This document shows positions 42,706 through 50,238 of a stretch of 64,000 nucleotides of DNA, piece by piece. Position 1 is the stretch's first letter. Each line of letters opens with the position of its first letter. The stretch comes from Salipiger bermudensis. GTDB taxonomy: Bacteria > Pseudomonadota > Alphaproteobacteria > Rhodobacterales > Rhodobacteraceae. The notes below the pieces were generated by a model. It was given only the letters and a program-made list of their open reading frames with translations. It did no database searches and was not told where the DNA came from. The position numbers were made by a program, and so were the translations under genes. Location: contig NZ_JAIUZY010000001.1 of the NCBI RefSeq assembly GCF_020171625.1, positions 620,001 to 684,000 on the forward strand, written 5' to 3'.

Positions 42706-43389
42706 TTGGACGAGTTACAAATTCCAAATACGAACTGGCTGCAGCCTGATGGCGGTGTCAACCGTATCGATGTGCTTCATTCTCCCGCGGTGTCTATCCG
42801 ATGCCCACATTGTTCGCACGTTGGGACTTTCGAGCCTGCATCGACAGGGCTTCAATGGACCAAAACGAGACCGGATCGCGGGCACTATGTTGAGGCATGC
42901 CTGCGAGTGTGCCCAAATCCCAAATGTTCCGGTGTCATTCTGACCTTGGCGGCGGGCGAGAACGTCCATCAGGTCTTACCTGCTGAACTTCTCGACTTTG
43001 ATGGGACCGAGATCCCCGAAAACCTCCGGAGAACCTTGGAAGAAGCCATCTCATGTCACGCAGCGGGGGCATATCGTGCGTCAGCAATGATGGTTCGGCG
43101 CCTCTTGGAGGAGATCTGCGAAGACAGTCACGCGCATGGCAAAGACTTGCACCAACGCCTGACAGCTCTCCGTGAAAAAGTGACACTGCCAGAAGAGCTT
43201 TTCGAGGCGATGGGAGAGCTCAAAGCTCTAGGTAATGACGCAGCGCATATCACCGCGAAGACTTACGAAGTGATCGGCAAAGACGAGGCAGAGGATTCAA
43301 TCGAACTGGCGAAAGAGATCCTCAAAGCGCGATATCAATTGAAAACGCTGCTTGCTCGCCTGAAGGCACGCAAGAGAGGCGCCGCTTAA
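42706..43389 (+). CDS. DUF4145-type protein with N-terminal zinc-ribbon Cys pairs
   Basis: About 227 residues from a TTG at 42706 preceded by AGGGA. The start is uncertain (TTG 42643 and a later GTG are alternatives). CPHCSHVGTFEP and CPNPKCSG form a zinc ribbon. ISCHAAGAYRASAMMVRRLL followed by EEICEDSHAHGKDLHQRLTA is the DUF4145 signature. The family occurs alone and in restriction enzymes. It is transcribed against the late operon and uses more AT-rich codons than its neighbours, so it is a likely moron. Confidence 0.7.
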   Translation: MDELQIPNTNWLQPDGGVNRIDVLHSPAVSIRCPHCSHVGTFEPASTGLQWTKTRPDRGHYVEACLRVCPNPKCSGVILTLAAGENVHQVLPAELLDFDGTEIPENLRRTLEEAISCHAAGAYRASAMMVRRLLEEICEDSHAHGKDLHQRLTALREKVTLPEELFEAMGELKALGNDAAHITAKTYEVIGKDEAEDSIELAKEILKARYQLKTLLARLKARKRGAA

Positions 43390-43427
43390 TCGCGGCGGCG
43401 CCACATCTTTTAGGCATGCGCGGCACG

Positions 43428-43994
43428 TCACCCTGCCCTCCGCACATCGAGCGGGTCGATCCGGATCCGCACGCTCTGGCCGAACAGCGAGGCGTTGCCG
43501 ATGATCTCCGGCCAGCCTTCGGCGTTCTGCACCATGCGCTGGAACTCTACGGCCTGATCCATGAAGGGCCCTGAGATGATCTCCAGTGCGTCGCCAGAGC
43601 TGAACTGACTCATCGCGGCGCGGTCATTGCGCGCCTGGATGCGATCGGCCTCGGCCTCTTCCTCGGCGGCCGCGGCGATGAAGGTCTGCACCTGATTCTG
43701 CACCTCCTTGAGCGGGATCGCCATCATGGTGCGCGATAGGCCGCGGCATGAGGCGGCGTCCATGTAGAGGAGCGCCGGGATATCGGCGAAGACGTAGCCC
43801 GGGAGGTAGGCGCCAACCTGCGCCTCGGCGTAGCGCTTCTTGCCCGAACGGACGAAAGTCACCCGGCGGGGAGCATGGGCCTCGATCCCGAGGCCGCGGA
43901 GCTGCTGCTCGACCGCGAATTCCCCGCGGATCTTCTCAGCGCCGAGCCGGGGCGCGATCAGACGCGTCGTGGTGATGCCCAGATACCAGGTCAT
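43428..43994 (-). CDS. NusG-like transcription antiterminator
   Basis: 188 residues. The N-terminal NGN fold has WYLGITTTRLIAPRLGAEKI, then APRRVTFVRSGKKRYAEAQV and GAYLPGYVFADIPA. The C-terminal KOW-like part reads SGDALEIISGPFMDQAVEFQ. It is probably a NusG/RfaH paralog that lets RNA polymerase read through the terminators within the 30-kb late operon downstream. It lies at the border of early and late genes, the place of lambda Q. Confidence 0.82.
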   Translation of the reverse strand: MTWYLGITTTRLIAPRLGAEKIRGEFAVEQQLRGLGIEAHAPRRVTFVRSGKKRYAEAQVGAYLPGYVFADIPALLYMDAASCRGLSRTMMAIPLKEVQNQVQTFIAAAAEEEAEADRIQARNDRAAMSQFSSGDALEIISGPFMDQAVEFQRMVQNAEGWPEIIGNASLFGQSVRIRIDPLDVRRAG

Positions 43995-44530
43995 TCCGCC
44001 GCCTCCGCACCGAAGCGCTTGGGCGCGAAGCCGGCAGCGCGCAGGATCTCGTTGGCGCGCTCGGGGCTCACCGGGTCGCGGGGCGCCTCGTTCGCCACCC
44101 CGGCCCAGCCGGAGCGCTCACGGATCTCGGCGGCGCGTACAGCCATCATCTCGACCTTGCAGCGAGCCTCGATGTCACCTTCCAGCGGGCGCTTTCGGCG
44201 ATCCGGGTTCGCTGCGGATTTCCACCACTTGCAGGCGCGATCGATGGCCCAATCAGGAAAGCGGTCCAGCGCATCGGCCCAGTCTTCCATCTCGATTTCG
44301 CGGATGCTCTGCGGCGTGCCCTTGTCGTAGTAGGGCTCAAGCAGTGCGGCAGCGCGCGCCATGGTGCGCACCGGGTCGCAGGGCTGAGAAAGGGCCGTCA
44401 CCACGTTCGCCACCGCCTCACGTTCTGCTGGAGCGACGTGCTGCGACCGCAGCCGCTGCGTGATAAAGGCTAGACCGCGATCCACCTGGGCGGGCTGATT
44501 GATGTCCAGAGTTGCCAGTGCGGTTGTCAT
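43991..44530 (-). CDS. Early phage protein, possibly replication-associated
   Basis: 179 residues starting MTTALATLDINQPAQVDRGL. Helical with IREIEMEDWADALDRFPDWA and IDRACKWWKSAANPDRRKRP, a pattern recurrent in phage early regions next to replication initiators. The ATG at 44530 lies inside the end of the upstream replication gene. The function is unknown. Confidence 0.6.
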   Translation of the reverse strand: MTTALATLDINQPAQVDRGLAFITQRLRSQHVAPAEREAVANVVTALSQPCDPVRTMARAAALLEPYYDKGTPQSIREIEMEDWADALDRFPDWAIDRACKWWKSAANPDRRKRPLEGDIEARCKVEMMAVRAAEIRERSGWAGVANEAPRDPVSPERANEILRAAGFAPKRFGAEAAE

Positions 44531-45269
44531 AGTTGCCCTCCATGAGCTTCGTGAAGTTTGCGGACTTGATGAGCCAGTCGAAGCCAAAGCCCGTCCAAGG
44601 CTGGGCCGTTCGTCCGCGGCAGAAATCGCTGTCGAAGGCTTTGCGCAGCGCCACCTCCCACCCCTTGGCCCCGCCACAATCCTTGAGGCGAGAGCGCAGA
44701 GAACGGGCGCGGCTTGGGCTGAGCTTCTGGACCTGGGGCCAACCCGCCTTCGCAGCGGCGGAGTTGTACCGGGAGACTGCTTGGGAAAGCTCGTTGGCAT
44801 GAACGGGCTCACCGACGGCGGAAGCCGTCAGGGATACGTCAGTATCCTCTTCCCCTTCTTCCCTCTGTATTTCATCCTTATTCTCGTTTGCGTCGGTCCT
44901 GCGTCGGTCCTGCGTCGGTCCTGCGTCGGATGCTGCGCCGCCGCCCTGATAATCGTCGTAATTACAGATGGTTATGACCGTCACACCTGCGTCGGTTTTA
45001 GCGCTAACCATTTCGAGTTTCTGCAAGCGTTCGATGAAGCGACGGACCTTGCTATCCGTCCAACCCCAACATTTAGCGGCGAAACGGCTTGAGAGCACAA
45101 GCTGGCCGCGCTCGAGAGGCACGACGAGATCACCTGCTCGCGTCACCCTGCCCTTCCAACTGGCTTCGCCAAGCATCCAGATCCAAGCCTCGCGCTCTGT
45201 GAATTTCTCGCGCTTGAAAGCCGCATGATCCCAGAGGCCACGCGACACGGAGAAGGTTCCACCGCTCAT
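44418..45269 (-). CDS. Phage replication protein with N-terminal HTH (lambda O-like)
   Basis: 283 residues. The N-terminal winged-helix region reads LWDHAAFKREKFTEREAWIW, then KCWGWTDSKVRRFIERLQKL. An acidic linker of about 40 residues follows, and then a C-terminal segment PSRARSLRSRLKDCGGAKGW ... GFDWLIKSANFTKLMEGNY, which is common in phage initiators. It overlaps the next gene by 113 bases. An origin may lie in its linker-coding region, where a GTCGGTCCTGC unit is repeated (44893-44930). Confidence 0.7.
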   Translation of the reverse strand: MSGGTFSVSRGLWDHAAFKREKFTEREAWIWMLGEASWKGRVTRAGDLVVPLERGQLVLSSRFAAKCWGWTDSKVRRFIERLQKLEMVSAKTDAGVTVITICNYDDYQGGGAASDAGPTQDRRRTDANENKDEIQREEGEEDTDVSLTASAVGEPVHANELSQAVSRYNSAAAKAGWPQVQKLSPSRARSLRSRLKDCGGAKGWEVALRKAFDSDFCRGRTAQPWTGFGFDWLIKSANFTKLMEGNYDNRTGNSGHQSARPGGSRSSLYHAAAAVAARRSSRT

Positions 45270-45445
45270 TTCCCCACCTTCGCCAGCGCCTTGTCGAGCC
45301 GGTCCCTGAAGTTCTGTGTGGATGCGCTGACGGTCTCGCCGGCGCGCATCGGTTGCAGCGCCACGCGGAGAGAATGTACCTGGTCGCGCGGGATGCGGAT
45401 CAGCACCGTGTCGCCGTCCTCGCGGATGCCGTAGCCCTCGCTCAT
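45266..45445 (-). CDS. Small early protein (59 aa)
   Basis: Starts MSEGYGIREDGDTVLIRIPR and ends RLDKALAKVGK. Its stop overlaps the replication gene start (TGA/ATG) and its own start overlaps the RusA stop, so it is fixed in a coupled operon. Function unknown. It is too short for many gene finders. Confidence 0.65.
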   Translation of the reverse strand: MSEGYGIREDGDTVLIRIPRDQVHSLRVALQPMRAGETVSASTQNFRDRLDKALAKVGK

Positions 45446-45795
45446 GGCGTCACCTCGATCAGGACAGCGCCGCCCTTGACCGGCTCGGTGAAGCGGTCAG
45501 CGTACTGGACACGGAACCGGCGATCGTCGCAGCCCATCGCGTCGGCAATGCCATCGATCAGAGGCTTGCAGCGGCCCGGCATGTTCTGAACATCTGGCTT
45601 GCCGCCGCGCCCTGTGGGAGGGTGATAGGAGACGCGGAGAACGGCAGCAGGGGCGCGAGGAACCTTGGCCTTCTTCGCGAGCCCCCATGCCGCCGCGCGG
45701 TACTCCTTCGTAGCCCTGATGCGCGGCCAGCGTGAGGCGTTCGCGTGGCCGGCTAGGCGACCGTCAGGCCAAGGAAGGCGGATAGTCTTCGCCAT
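45442..45795 (-). CDS. rusA: RusA-type Holliday junction resolvase
   Basis: 117 residues. The RusA metal-binding region GGKPDVQNMPGRCKPLIDGI followed by ADAMGCDDRRF gives the conserved Asp residues. N-terminal IRLPWPDGRLAGHANASRW also fits. It resolves recombination intermediates before packaging. Confidence 0.85.
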   Translation of the reverse strand: MAKTIRLPWPDGRLAGHANASRWPRIRATKEYRAAAWGLAKKAKVPRAPAAVLRVSYHPPTGRGGKPDVQNMPGRCKPLIDGIADAMGCDDRRFRVQYADRFTEPVKGGAVLIEVTP

Positions 45796-46052
45796 CAGTT
45801 CACCAGCCCCCGGCCCCGGCGCATCTGCTTGATGCAGGCATCTTGGATGCGCAGGCGCTCGGCGTGGTCCTCGGCGATCAGAGCTTTACGGCGCTCGATG
45901 CGGACGTGCAGCTTGGCGAGGCGTCGAAGCTGCCGCTCGTCCGCGAACCGCAGCCATTTCGCCTTGAGGCCAAACAGGTCGCGGCGCTTCTCTACCGGTT
46001 GCTGTCCAGTAGCTTTCACTGGACAGTGAAGCTCTCGAATGGGTGCGGTCAT
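45795..46052 (-). CDS. Small basic early protein
   Basis: 85 residues starting MTAPIRELHCPVKATGQQPV, then Lys/Arg-rich helices (KAKWLRFADERQLRRLAKLH). The ATG at 46052 is used because the frame upstream reads through the next gene. Its 3' end overlaps RusA by 1 base. Function unknown; a nucleic acid-binding role is possible. Confidence 0.55.
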   Translation of the reverse strand: MTAPIRELHCPVKATGQQPVEKRRDLFGLKAKWLRFADERQLRRLAKLHVRIERRKALIAEDHAERLRIQDACIKQMRRGRGLVN

Positions 46053-46056
46053 GGGC

Positions 46057-46491
46057 TTAGCTCCACATCTGCGAGCGGTCCTGGCCACCGGCTGCGCGGA
46101 CCTTCTGCCCGCCAGCCTGCGCCGACATGCGGCTGGCGATTTCCTGCTCGTGAAATTGCGCGAGGGTGATGCTCTTGCCCTTCGATGACAGAGGGCGCGG
46201 GGCGAGGCCGAGACGGTCACGGCGCTTGTGAATGGCCTGCTTGTGCCGGTAGCCGAAGAACTCGACCATCTCGCGCACGTTCACCCCGGCCAGCCACATG
46301 CGGCGAAAGGTGTCCTCGTTCGCATTCGGAACGCGGCCGGTGGCGCGCGGGGCGATGCCGAGCTCTGCGCGCTTCCAGCTTAGCGTGGAGCGATTGATGC
46401 CGAGCATGTCGGCCACCTTCTGCGTCGGGATGCTGCGATTGGCCCAGATCGGGGCCAGCGTCTCGGCGGTGATGTTCGCGGTCTTCGCCAT
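46057..46491 (-). CDS. HTH-containing early regulator
   Basis: 144 residues starting MAKTANITAETLAPIWANRS. The helix-turn-helix is TQKVADMLGINRSTLSWKRA, and a second one is NVREMVEFFGYRHKQAIHKR. It probably binds DNA in the early leftward operon. GAGGTGGCGTG precedes the ATG. Confidence 0.65.
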   Translation of the reverse strand: MAKTANITAETLAPIWANRSIPTQKVADMLGINRSTLSWKRAELGIAPRATGRVPNANEDTFRRMWLAGVNVREMVEFFGYRHKQAIHKRRDRLGLAPRPLSSKGKSITLAQFHEQEIASRMSAQAGGQKVRAAGGQDRSQMWS

Positions 46492-46753
46492 CACGCCACC
46501 TCGGAAGAACGCACCCGCCGCGAAAATACCGGCACGGCGCGAGCGCGGCGGGCGATGCGGGCGTCGTGCCCGGCATTCGGAATGAGGTCAGGGGCTTCAC
46601 CAGCCGCACGCGGCCCCTGTTCGCGTGTACCAAGTTCACTCGTGAAGACGGCTAGATATTTGTGGCGCCCCGTGGCCGTTGTGGGGGCTGTGGTAGCCAC
46701 CGGACGCCGCCCTGGTTCCGTGAGTGTGACGCGGGCATTCTGGCGCGCAGAGA
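46492..46753 (-). other. Uncertain coding stretch in the early operon
   Basis: A long minus-strand frame ending at 46491 covers this stretch and reads protein-like near its end (GRHKYLAVFTSELGTREQ), but no start codon with a ribosome-binding site separates it from the MDELTQ gene. It may be a gene with a frameshift or an unannotatable start. Confidence 0.3.
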
Positions 46754-46927
46754 TCAGGCGGCTTTGAAGCTGCCATACCCGCGCGTGCAAACGGCCTCGC
46801 CCGGCGCCCGGACGGCAAACCCTTTCTCGACCAGCTTCGCACCAACGACGGCGGGAATTGCCGTCGCCTTGCCGGCCGACTTGAGGGTCTCGAGGTGGGT
46901 CTTCTGCGATTGCGTGAGTTCGTCCAT
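46754..46927 (-). CDS. Small early protein (57 aa)
   Basis: Starts MDELTQSQKTHLETLKSAGK and ends CTRGYGSFKAA. GGAGATGAAC precedes the ATG. Helical first half with a glycine-rich end. It occurs in a different frame from the long spurious ORF crossing this region. Function unknown. Confidence 0.55.
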   Translation of the reverse strand: MDELTQSQKTHLETLKSAGKATAIPAVVGAKLVEKGFAVRAPGEAVCTRGYGSFKAA

Positions 46928-47053
46928 GTTCATCTCCGATGGAACTGCAGCTGCCCCCCGCTGCCGGGATCTGGCGCGCGTCGAGGCCGTGGGAGGAGGT
47001 CGCCCCGACGCGCTGACCGGCGGAGGAGGTGCCGGTGTTGATGTGGATTGCGG

Positions 47054-47282
47054 TCATTGATCCGCCTTTGCCGGAAAAGATCCGGCGAGGATGTATCCGG
47101 GCGGCAGTAGGCGAATGGTATCCTCGCGAACGGAGACACAGCCAGCCTTTTCCAGCCGCCGGATGATCCGCTTCTGGTCGTGTTCCACCCCCCCCCGTAC
47201 GGGAGAGCATGTCCTCGGTGGTCATCGGGCCATAGGCGCGGAGGTAGTCGATGATCTCGGCGCGTTGTGCTGTGAGCCTCAT
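47054..47282 (-). pseudogene. Winged-helix early regulator with +1 shift in a C9 tract
   Basis: The N-terminal part MRLTAQRAEIIDYLRAYGPM continues to MLSRTGG. The C-terminal part VEHDQKRIIRRLEKAGCVSV, then REDTIRLLPPGYILAGSF and a stop at 47054, is in another frame. The two frames meet at nine C residues (47188-47196); eight would restore a single 75-residue protein. This is either a sequencing/assembly error or slippage in a live gene. The protein looks like a small winged-helix DNA-binding factor. Confidence 0.75.
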
Positions 47283-47737
47283 GCGCGCTTCCCCTTCATC
47301 ATCGCGACGGGGCGGGCCGCAAGCGGCTCAAGCAGGTCGATCATGTTCTGAGCCAGGGGGCGCAGGTTGGCGGCCTCTTGATGGTCCACATAGCCATCTT
47401 CGACGGCGGAAGAGATCATGGAGACCAGCTCACCTGCCGCGCAGAGGACGCGCATGTGTTCCGGGTCATCGCCGCTGCACCCGCTTGCGGATTGATCGGC
47501 CAAGGCCAAAACGTCGCTGGTGAAGCCGGGTCCTAGGGTGGCGAACAGGCTGAGAAGCGGACCAAGGGTCGGGGCGTTGTCGCCGCGCGCGTAGCTGTCG
47601 ATGGTACGCTCAGCGATTCCAGATGCGTCAGACACCTGTCGGAAGCTGAACCGCTTGCCCCGACCGATGCGGAGAGACAGAGCCTCAGACACGCGCGCCT
47701 TGGCAGCTTCTTGCGAAATGAGCAGTGGCTTTCTCAT
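47279..47737 (-). CDS. Cro/C1-type HTH regulator
   Basis: 152 residues. A lambda repressor-like helix-turn-helix is FSFRQVSDASGIAERTIDSY, and a long helical C-terminus follows. It is the second gene of the leftward early operon, a position comparable to lambda cII. It overlaps the frameshifted winged-helix gene start by 4 bases. Confidence 0.7.
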   Translation of the reverse strand: MRKPLLISQEAAKARVSEALSLRIGRGKRFSFRQVSDASGIAERTIDSYARGDNAPTLGPLLSLFATLGPGFTSDVLALADQSASGCSGDDPEHMRVLCAAGELVSMISSAVEDGYVDHQEAANLRPLAQNMIDLLEPLAARPVAMMKGKRA

Positions 47738-47786
47738 AACAATCTTCCGTGCTTAGCCCCATGTCTGAGGCATGGAAAATGCGTGG

Positions 47787-47984
47787 TCAGGCGGCGGAGG
47801 GCTTAGGCTCATCACTCATGTAAGAGCGAAGGCGTTCAGCGACTTCGAGCGTGCAACTCTTGCCGCCGACAAGACGCGCATAGAGGCGGCTGTTGCCGAC
47901 CGCACGACTGGTGACAGTTGCGGGTGCCAGGCCTCGCGCGCTGGCAAACGCTTCGATATCGGCTATGAGTTGTTCTCTGGTCAT
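47787..47984 (-). CDS. Cro-like HTH protein, apparently leaderless
   Basis: 65 residues starting MTREQLIADIEAFASARGLA, with HTH region APATVTSRAVGNSRLYARLV. It diverges from the S24 repressor gene. A -10 box TATACT ends only 5 bases before the ATG, so the mRNA would start at or near the start codon. As the first lytic gene it probably antagonises repressor synthesis. Confidence 0.75.
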   Translation of the reverse strand: MTREQLIADIEAFASARGLAPATVTSRAVGNSRLYARLVGGKSCTLEVAERLRSYMSDEPKPSAA

Positions 47985-47989
47985 GCCGC

Positions 47990-48065
47990 AGTATAGGGAT
48001 ATTTATCCCCATAAAACAAGGGAGAATCGTCGCCTAGCGGCTGCGTTTGACGCGGATTATTATCC
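47990..48065. promoter_or_regulatory. OR-like region between Cro-like and repressor genes
   Basis: Operator 1 is AGGGATATTTATCCCC (47995-48010) and lies between the leftward -35 (TTGTTT) and -10 (TATACT, 47990-47995) elements. Operator 2 is GGATTATTATCC (48054-48065) and overlaps a TATTAT -10 (48058-48063) of the rightward repressor promoter, 6 bases from its ATG. The same operator sequence recurs at 50124 and 50153. Confidence 0.75.
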
Positions 48066-48069
48066 CGCC

Positions 48070-48699
48070 ATGTCAATGACCTTCTCAGAAGCGTTAAAAG
48101 CGGCGATGTCCAACCGAGGAATATCTCTTCGGAAAATCGCAGATGTGGCTGGCGTTTCTTATGAGCAGCTCAAAAAGGTTGGCCAAGGAAAGTCGCGTTC
48201 AACAAATGTAGATGACGCTCAGAAGGTCGCTTCGGCGCTCAACATGACGCTCGATCAGTTTCTCAACGGTGGCATCGAAGCGCCAAACACCATCGCCATC
48301 GCGGGCAGGGTCGGCGCGGGAGCACAAGTCCCGGTGTTCGACGCCTACGCCAAGGGCGACGGCCCCCAGGTGGAATGCCCGCAGGGACTATCGCCGCGCG
48401 GTGTCGTGGCGGTGGAAATCGTCGGTGACAGCATGGAGCCCATCTACAGCGCGGGCGACTTGCTGTTCTACACCCGCCACACTCACGATTGCATCCCGGA
48501 CGATGTGGTCGGCCACCGTTGCGTGGTCGAGGATGAGGACGGCATGGGTTGGGTGAAACAGGTGAAGCCCGGCGACGAGCCCGGCCTGTTCCACCTGATC
48601 TCGCTGAACCCCGGGGCCACGACGATGTGGAACAAGCGGCTCCGCTGGGCGGCGCGTGTGCGGCTGCACTGGCCGGCTGAGCTCACTAGGAAGGTGTAA
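48070..48699 (+). CDS. LexA-like S24 prophage repressor
   Basis: 209 residues starting MSMTFSEALKAAMSNRGISL. The HTH is SLRKIADVAGVSYEQLKKVG. The C-terminal S24 peptidase domain has the nucleophile Ser in VGDSMEPIYSAGD and the Lys in GWVKQVKPGD. Self-cleavage under RecA stimulation would trigger induction. The ATG at 48070 lies 6 bases after a TATTAT box, so the transcript may be leaderless like lambda pRM. An upstream extension from 47893 would cross the operators and is rejected. Confidence 0.92.
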   Translation: MSMTFSEALKAAMSNRGISLRKIADVAGVSYEQLKKVGQGKSRSTNVDDAQKVASALNMTLDQFLNGGIEAPNTIAIAGRVGAGAQVPVFDAYAKGDGPQVECPQGLSPRGVVAVEIVGDSMEPIYSAGDLLFYTRHTHDCIPDDVVGHRCVVEDEDGMGWVKQVKPGDEPGLFHLISLNPGATTMWNKRLRWAARVRLHWPAELTRKV

Positions 48700-49427
48700 T
48701 GAGCCCACATCTGACGTTCTATGGTGACGCCAGCAGTCGCGATAAAGATTACATGGTCGCTGGCGGCTTCGCGGTGGCGGGGAACCGGATTGCAGAGATC
48801 GAGGACCGTATCGCGACCTTGCGCGACGACGCTGGAATTCGATCAGAATTTCACTGGAGCGCGTATCGTGGCGGTGAAAAGAGAGCCGCGTACGAGAAGC
48901 TCGTGGACTACGGCTTTGACCTCGTTAAAAAGCGTTATGCGGCACTACACATAATCATCTCACCGTTTGGGGGCTACAACCACAAGGCCCGACCAGGCGA
49001 GAACCGCGACACCAGCATCAACAGGATGTACTATCAACTTTGCCTGCACCGTCTCGCGCGATTTTATGGAGATAAACGCACCCTCCATGTAAGGCTCGAT
49101 GCTGGAAACGACTCACGGGATATCTGCGCCATGCGGAACGAGCTCTGCGCGGCAGCCTACAAGACACACGCAACTCGTCCGAACTGCTTTCGCAGCATCG
49201 AGCCCGTGAACTCAGAGAACCATAGCCTCATCCAATTGGCTGACGTGATCGTCGGTGGGATTGCGGCAATACAGAATAGCGTGAAACACACCTCCCCGAA
49301 GGGCGACCTGGCTCGCTATGTGCTGCGAAAGTCCGGTCGGCACTCGTGGGGCACCCCTACCCCCAAAGAGGCAAGATTCTTGACCGTTTGGCACTTTAGG
49401 GGGAGGTCAGGTCCCTCGCAGCCCTAG
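48699..49427 (+). CDS. DUF3800 protein co-expressed with the repressor
   Basis: 242 residues. The first strand carries FYGDASS, a later one HVRLDAGNDSRD, and the end NHSLIQLADVIVGGIAAIQN, the acidic residues of the RNase H-like DUF3800 family. Its ATG overlaps the repressor stop (TAATG), so it is translated from the repressor message and expressed in the lysogen. DUF3800 genes occur in defence neighbourhoods. An exclusion or immunity function is inferred. Confidence 0.82.
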   Translation: MSPHLTFYGDASSRDKDYMVAGGFAVAGNRIAEIEDRIATLRDDAGIRSEFHWSAYRGGEKRAAYEKLVDYGFDLVKKRYAALHIIISPFGGYNHKARPGENRDTSINRMYYQLCLHRLARFYGDKRTLHVRLDAGNDSRDICAMRNELCAAAYKTHATRPNCFRSIEPVNSENHSLIQLADVIVGGIAAIQNSVKHTSPKGDLARYVLRKSGRHSWGTPTPKEARFLTVWHFRGRSGPSQP

Positions 49428-49564
49428 CTGTAGGGCACGGCTGGTCTAGCCAGCGTATTCGGGCTGCGAAGGCCTAATAAGTACATAGGCCTAAATCCAA
49501 CATAAATCAATGAGTCGCTAGCATCGAGGCTGCCTGGTTGCAGGTAGGTATATTGATGCCCCAC
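49428..49564. other. Intergenic stretch after DUF3800; no gene
   Basis: AT-richer sequence with AGGCCTA occurring twice (49470 and 49488 region). No coding frame with a ribosome-binding site was seen. Confidence 0.35.
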
Positions 49565-49585
49565 CCCCGCTCCGGCGGGGTTTTT
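49565..49585 (+). terminator. Terminator of the repressor-DUF3800 operon
   Basis: CCCCGC-TCCG-GCGGGG stem followed by five T residues. Confidence 0.75.
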
Positions 49586-49590
49586 CATGT

Positions 49591-49620
49591 GCGCCGGAAG
49601 CTGGACTCAGCCCCCGGCGC
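49591..49620 (+). repeat. Stem-loop with GCTGGACTC loop, copy 2
   Basis: GCGCCGG/CCGGCGC arms enclose a loop with AGCTGGACTCAGCC. It ends 6 bases before the ATG of the next gene. Same loop core as the element at 24536-24566. Confidence 0.5.
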
Positions 49621-49626
49621 TACCCC

Positions 49627-49917
49627 ATGATCGAAAGCGCGACACAACCGAAAATGGAGAATTCTGTGAGCATTAAAGGCGTTACGTTCAACATCAAATA
49701 CGACGACACCTACACTGAGCGGTACAACAATCTCAGAGCGGTGTTCGAGCGCCACAACCAAGTGGAAGATCGCACCACATCCTGCGTGTTCCTCGATACG
49801 CCGAAGTCAGTTGATGAGGTTCACACTGCACTATACGGCGCGCTAGACTACACCAAAGACAAAGCTATCGTCTTCGAAACCTACCGCCACAACATGAAGA
49901 CGTTCGGGCCCAAATGA
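49627..49917 (+). CDS. Small accessory protein (96 aa)
   Basis: Starts MIESATQPKMENSVSIKGVT, then YDDTYTERYNNLRAVFERHN. A second ATG at 49654 follows at MENSV. Its codon use is less GC-rich than the early operon. It is preceded by the stem-loop element, as is the accessory gene at 24596. No family recognised. Confidence 0.55.
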   Translation: MIESATQPKMENSVSIKGVTFNIKYDDTYTERYNNLRAVFERHNQVEDRTTSCVFLDTPKSVDEVHTALYGALDYTKDKAIVFETYRHNMKTFGPK

Positions 49918-50017
49918 GATAGTCCGGCTTAACGTCCACAGGGACATGGAAGACCCGATAGCTGATCCAGAACGCGATCTTGAGGCGTCGGACGCGCCAC
50001 TCCTCGCTGTCGAACAT
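49865..50017 (-). CDS. Small possible protein convergent with the accessory gene
   Basis: 50 residues starting MFDSEEWRVRRLKIAFWISY. A strong AGGAGGTCTGAA site precedes the ATG. It overlaps the plus-strand gene end by 53 bases, which lowers confidence. Basic C-terminus. Confidence 0.4.
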   Translation of the reverse strand: MFDSEEWRVRRLKIAFWISYRVFHVPVDVKPDYLIWARTSSCCGGRFRRR

Positions 50018-50123
50018 TTCAGACCTCCTGAATGGCTCCGCTCCGGCGGGGCCTCTTTCATGCCGCCAGCACCGCGCTGACACCGGCACTGTAGCACGGC
50101 GCCTCAGTCGGCGTAAGGATCGT

Positions 50124-50175
50124 GGGGATTAATATCCCCTTTCTTCTTGACTGGGGATATTTGTCCCCTTACTCT
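50124..50175 (+). promoter_or_regulatory. OL-like early promoter with two repressor operators
   Basis: GGGGATTAATATCCCC (50124-50139) and GGGGATATTTGTCCCC (50153-50168) match the operators at the repressor gene. TTGACT (50147-50152) and TACTCT (50170-50175) are 17 bp apart with the second operator filling the spacer, so bound repressor would block RNA polymerase. This should drive the rightward recombination/integration operon. Confidence 0.75.
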
Positions 50176-50238
50176 CTTCCTATAAACCGCCGCCGAAGAC
50201 GCTACCGGCTGATCGCGGACAGAGATGGGAGAGACACA

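Noticed and set aside
13399-47984. Prophage being a gene transfer agent cluster
   Set aside because: GTA clusters lack integrase, repressor and att sites and are about 15 kb; this element has all phage modules and direct-repeat ends.
47893-48069. Upstream in-frame extension of the S24 repressor
   Set aside because: It would cross the operators and the divergent Cro-like start; the ATG at 48070 matches the HTH domain start.
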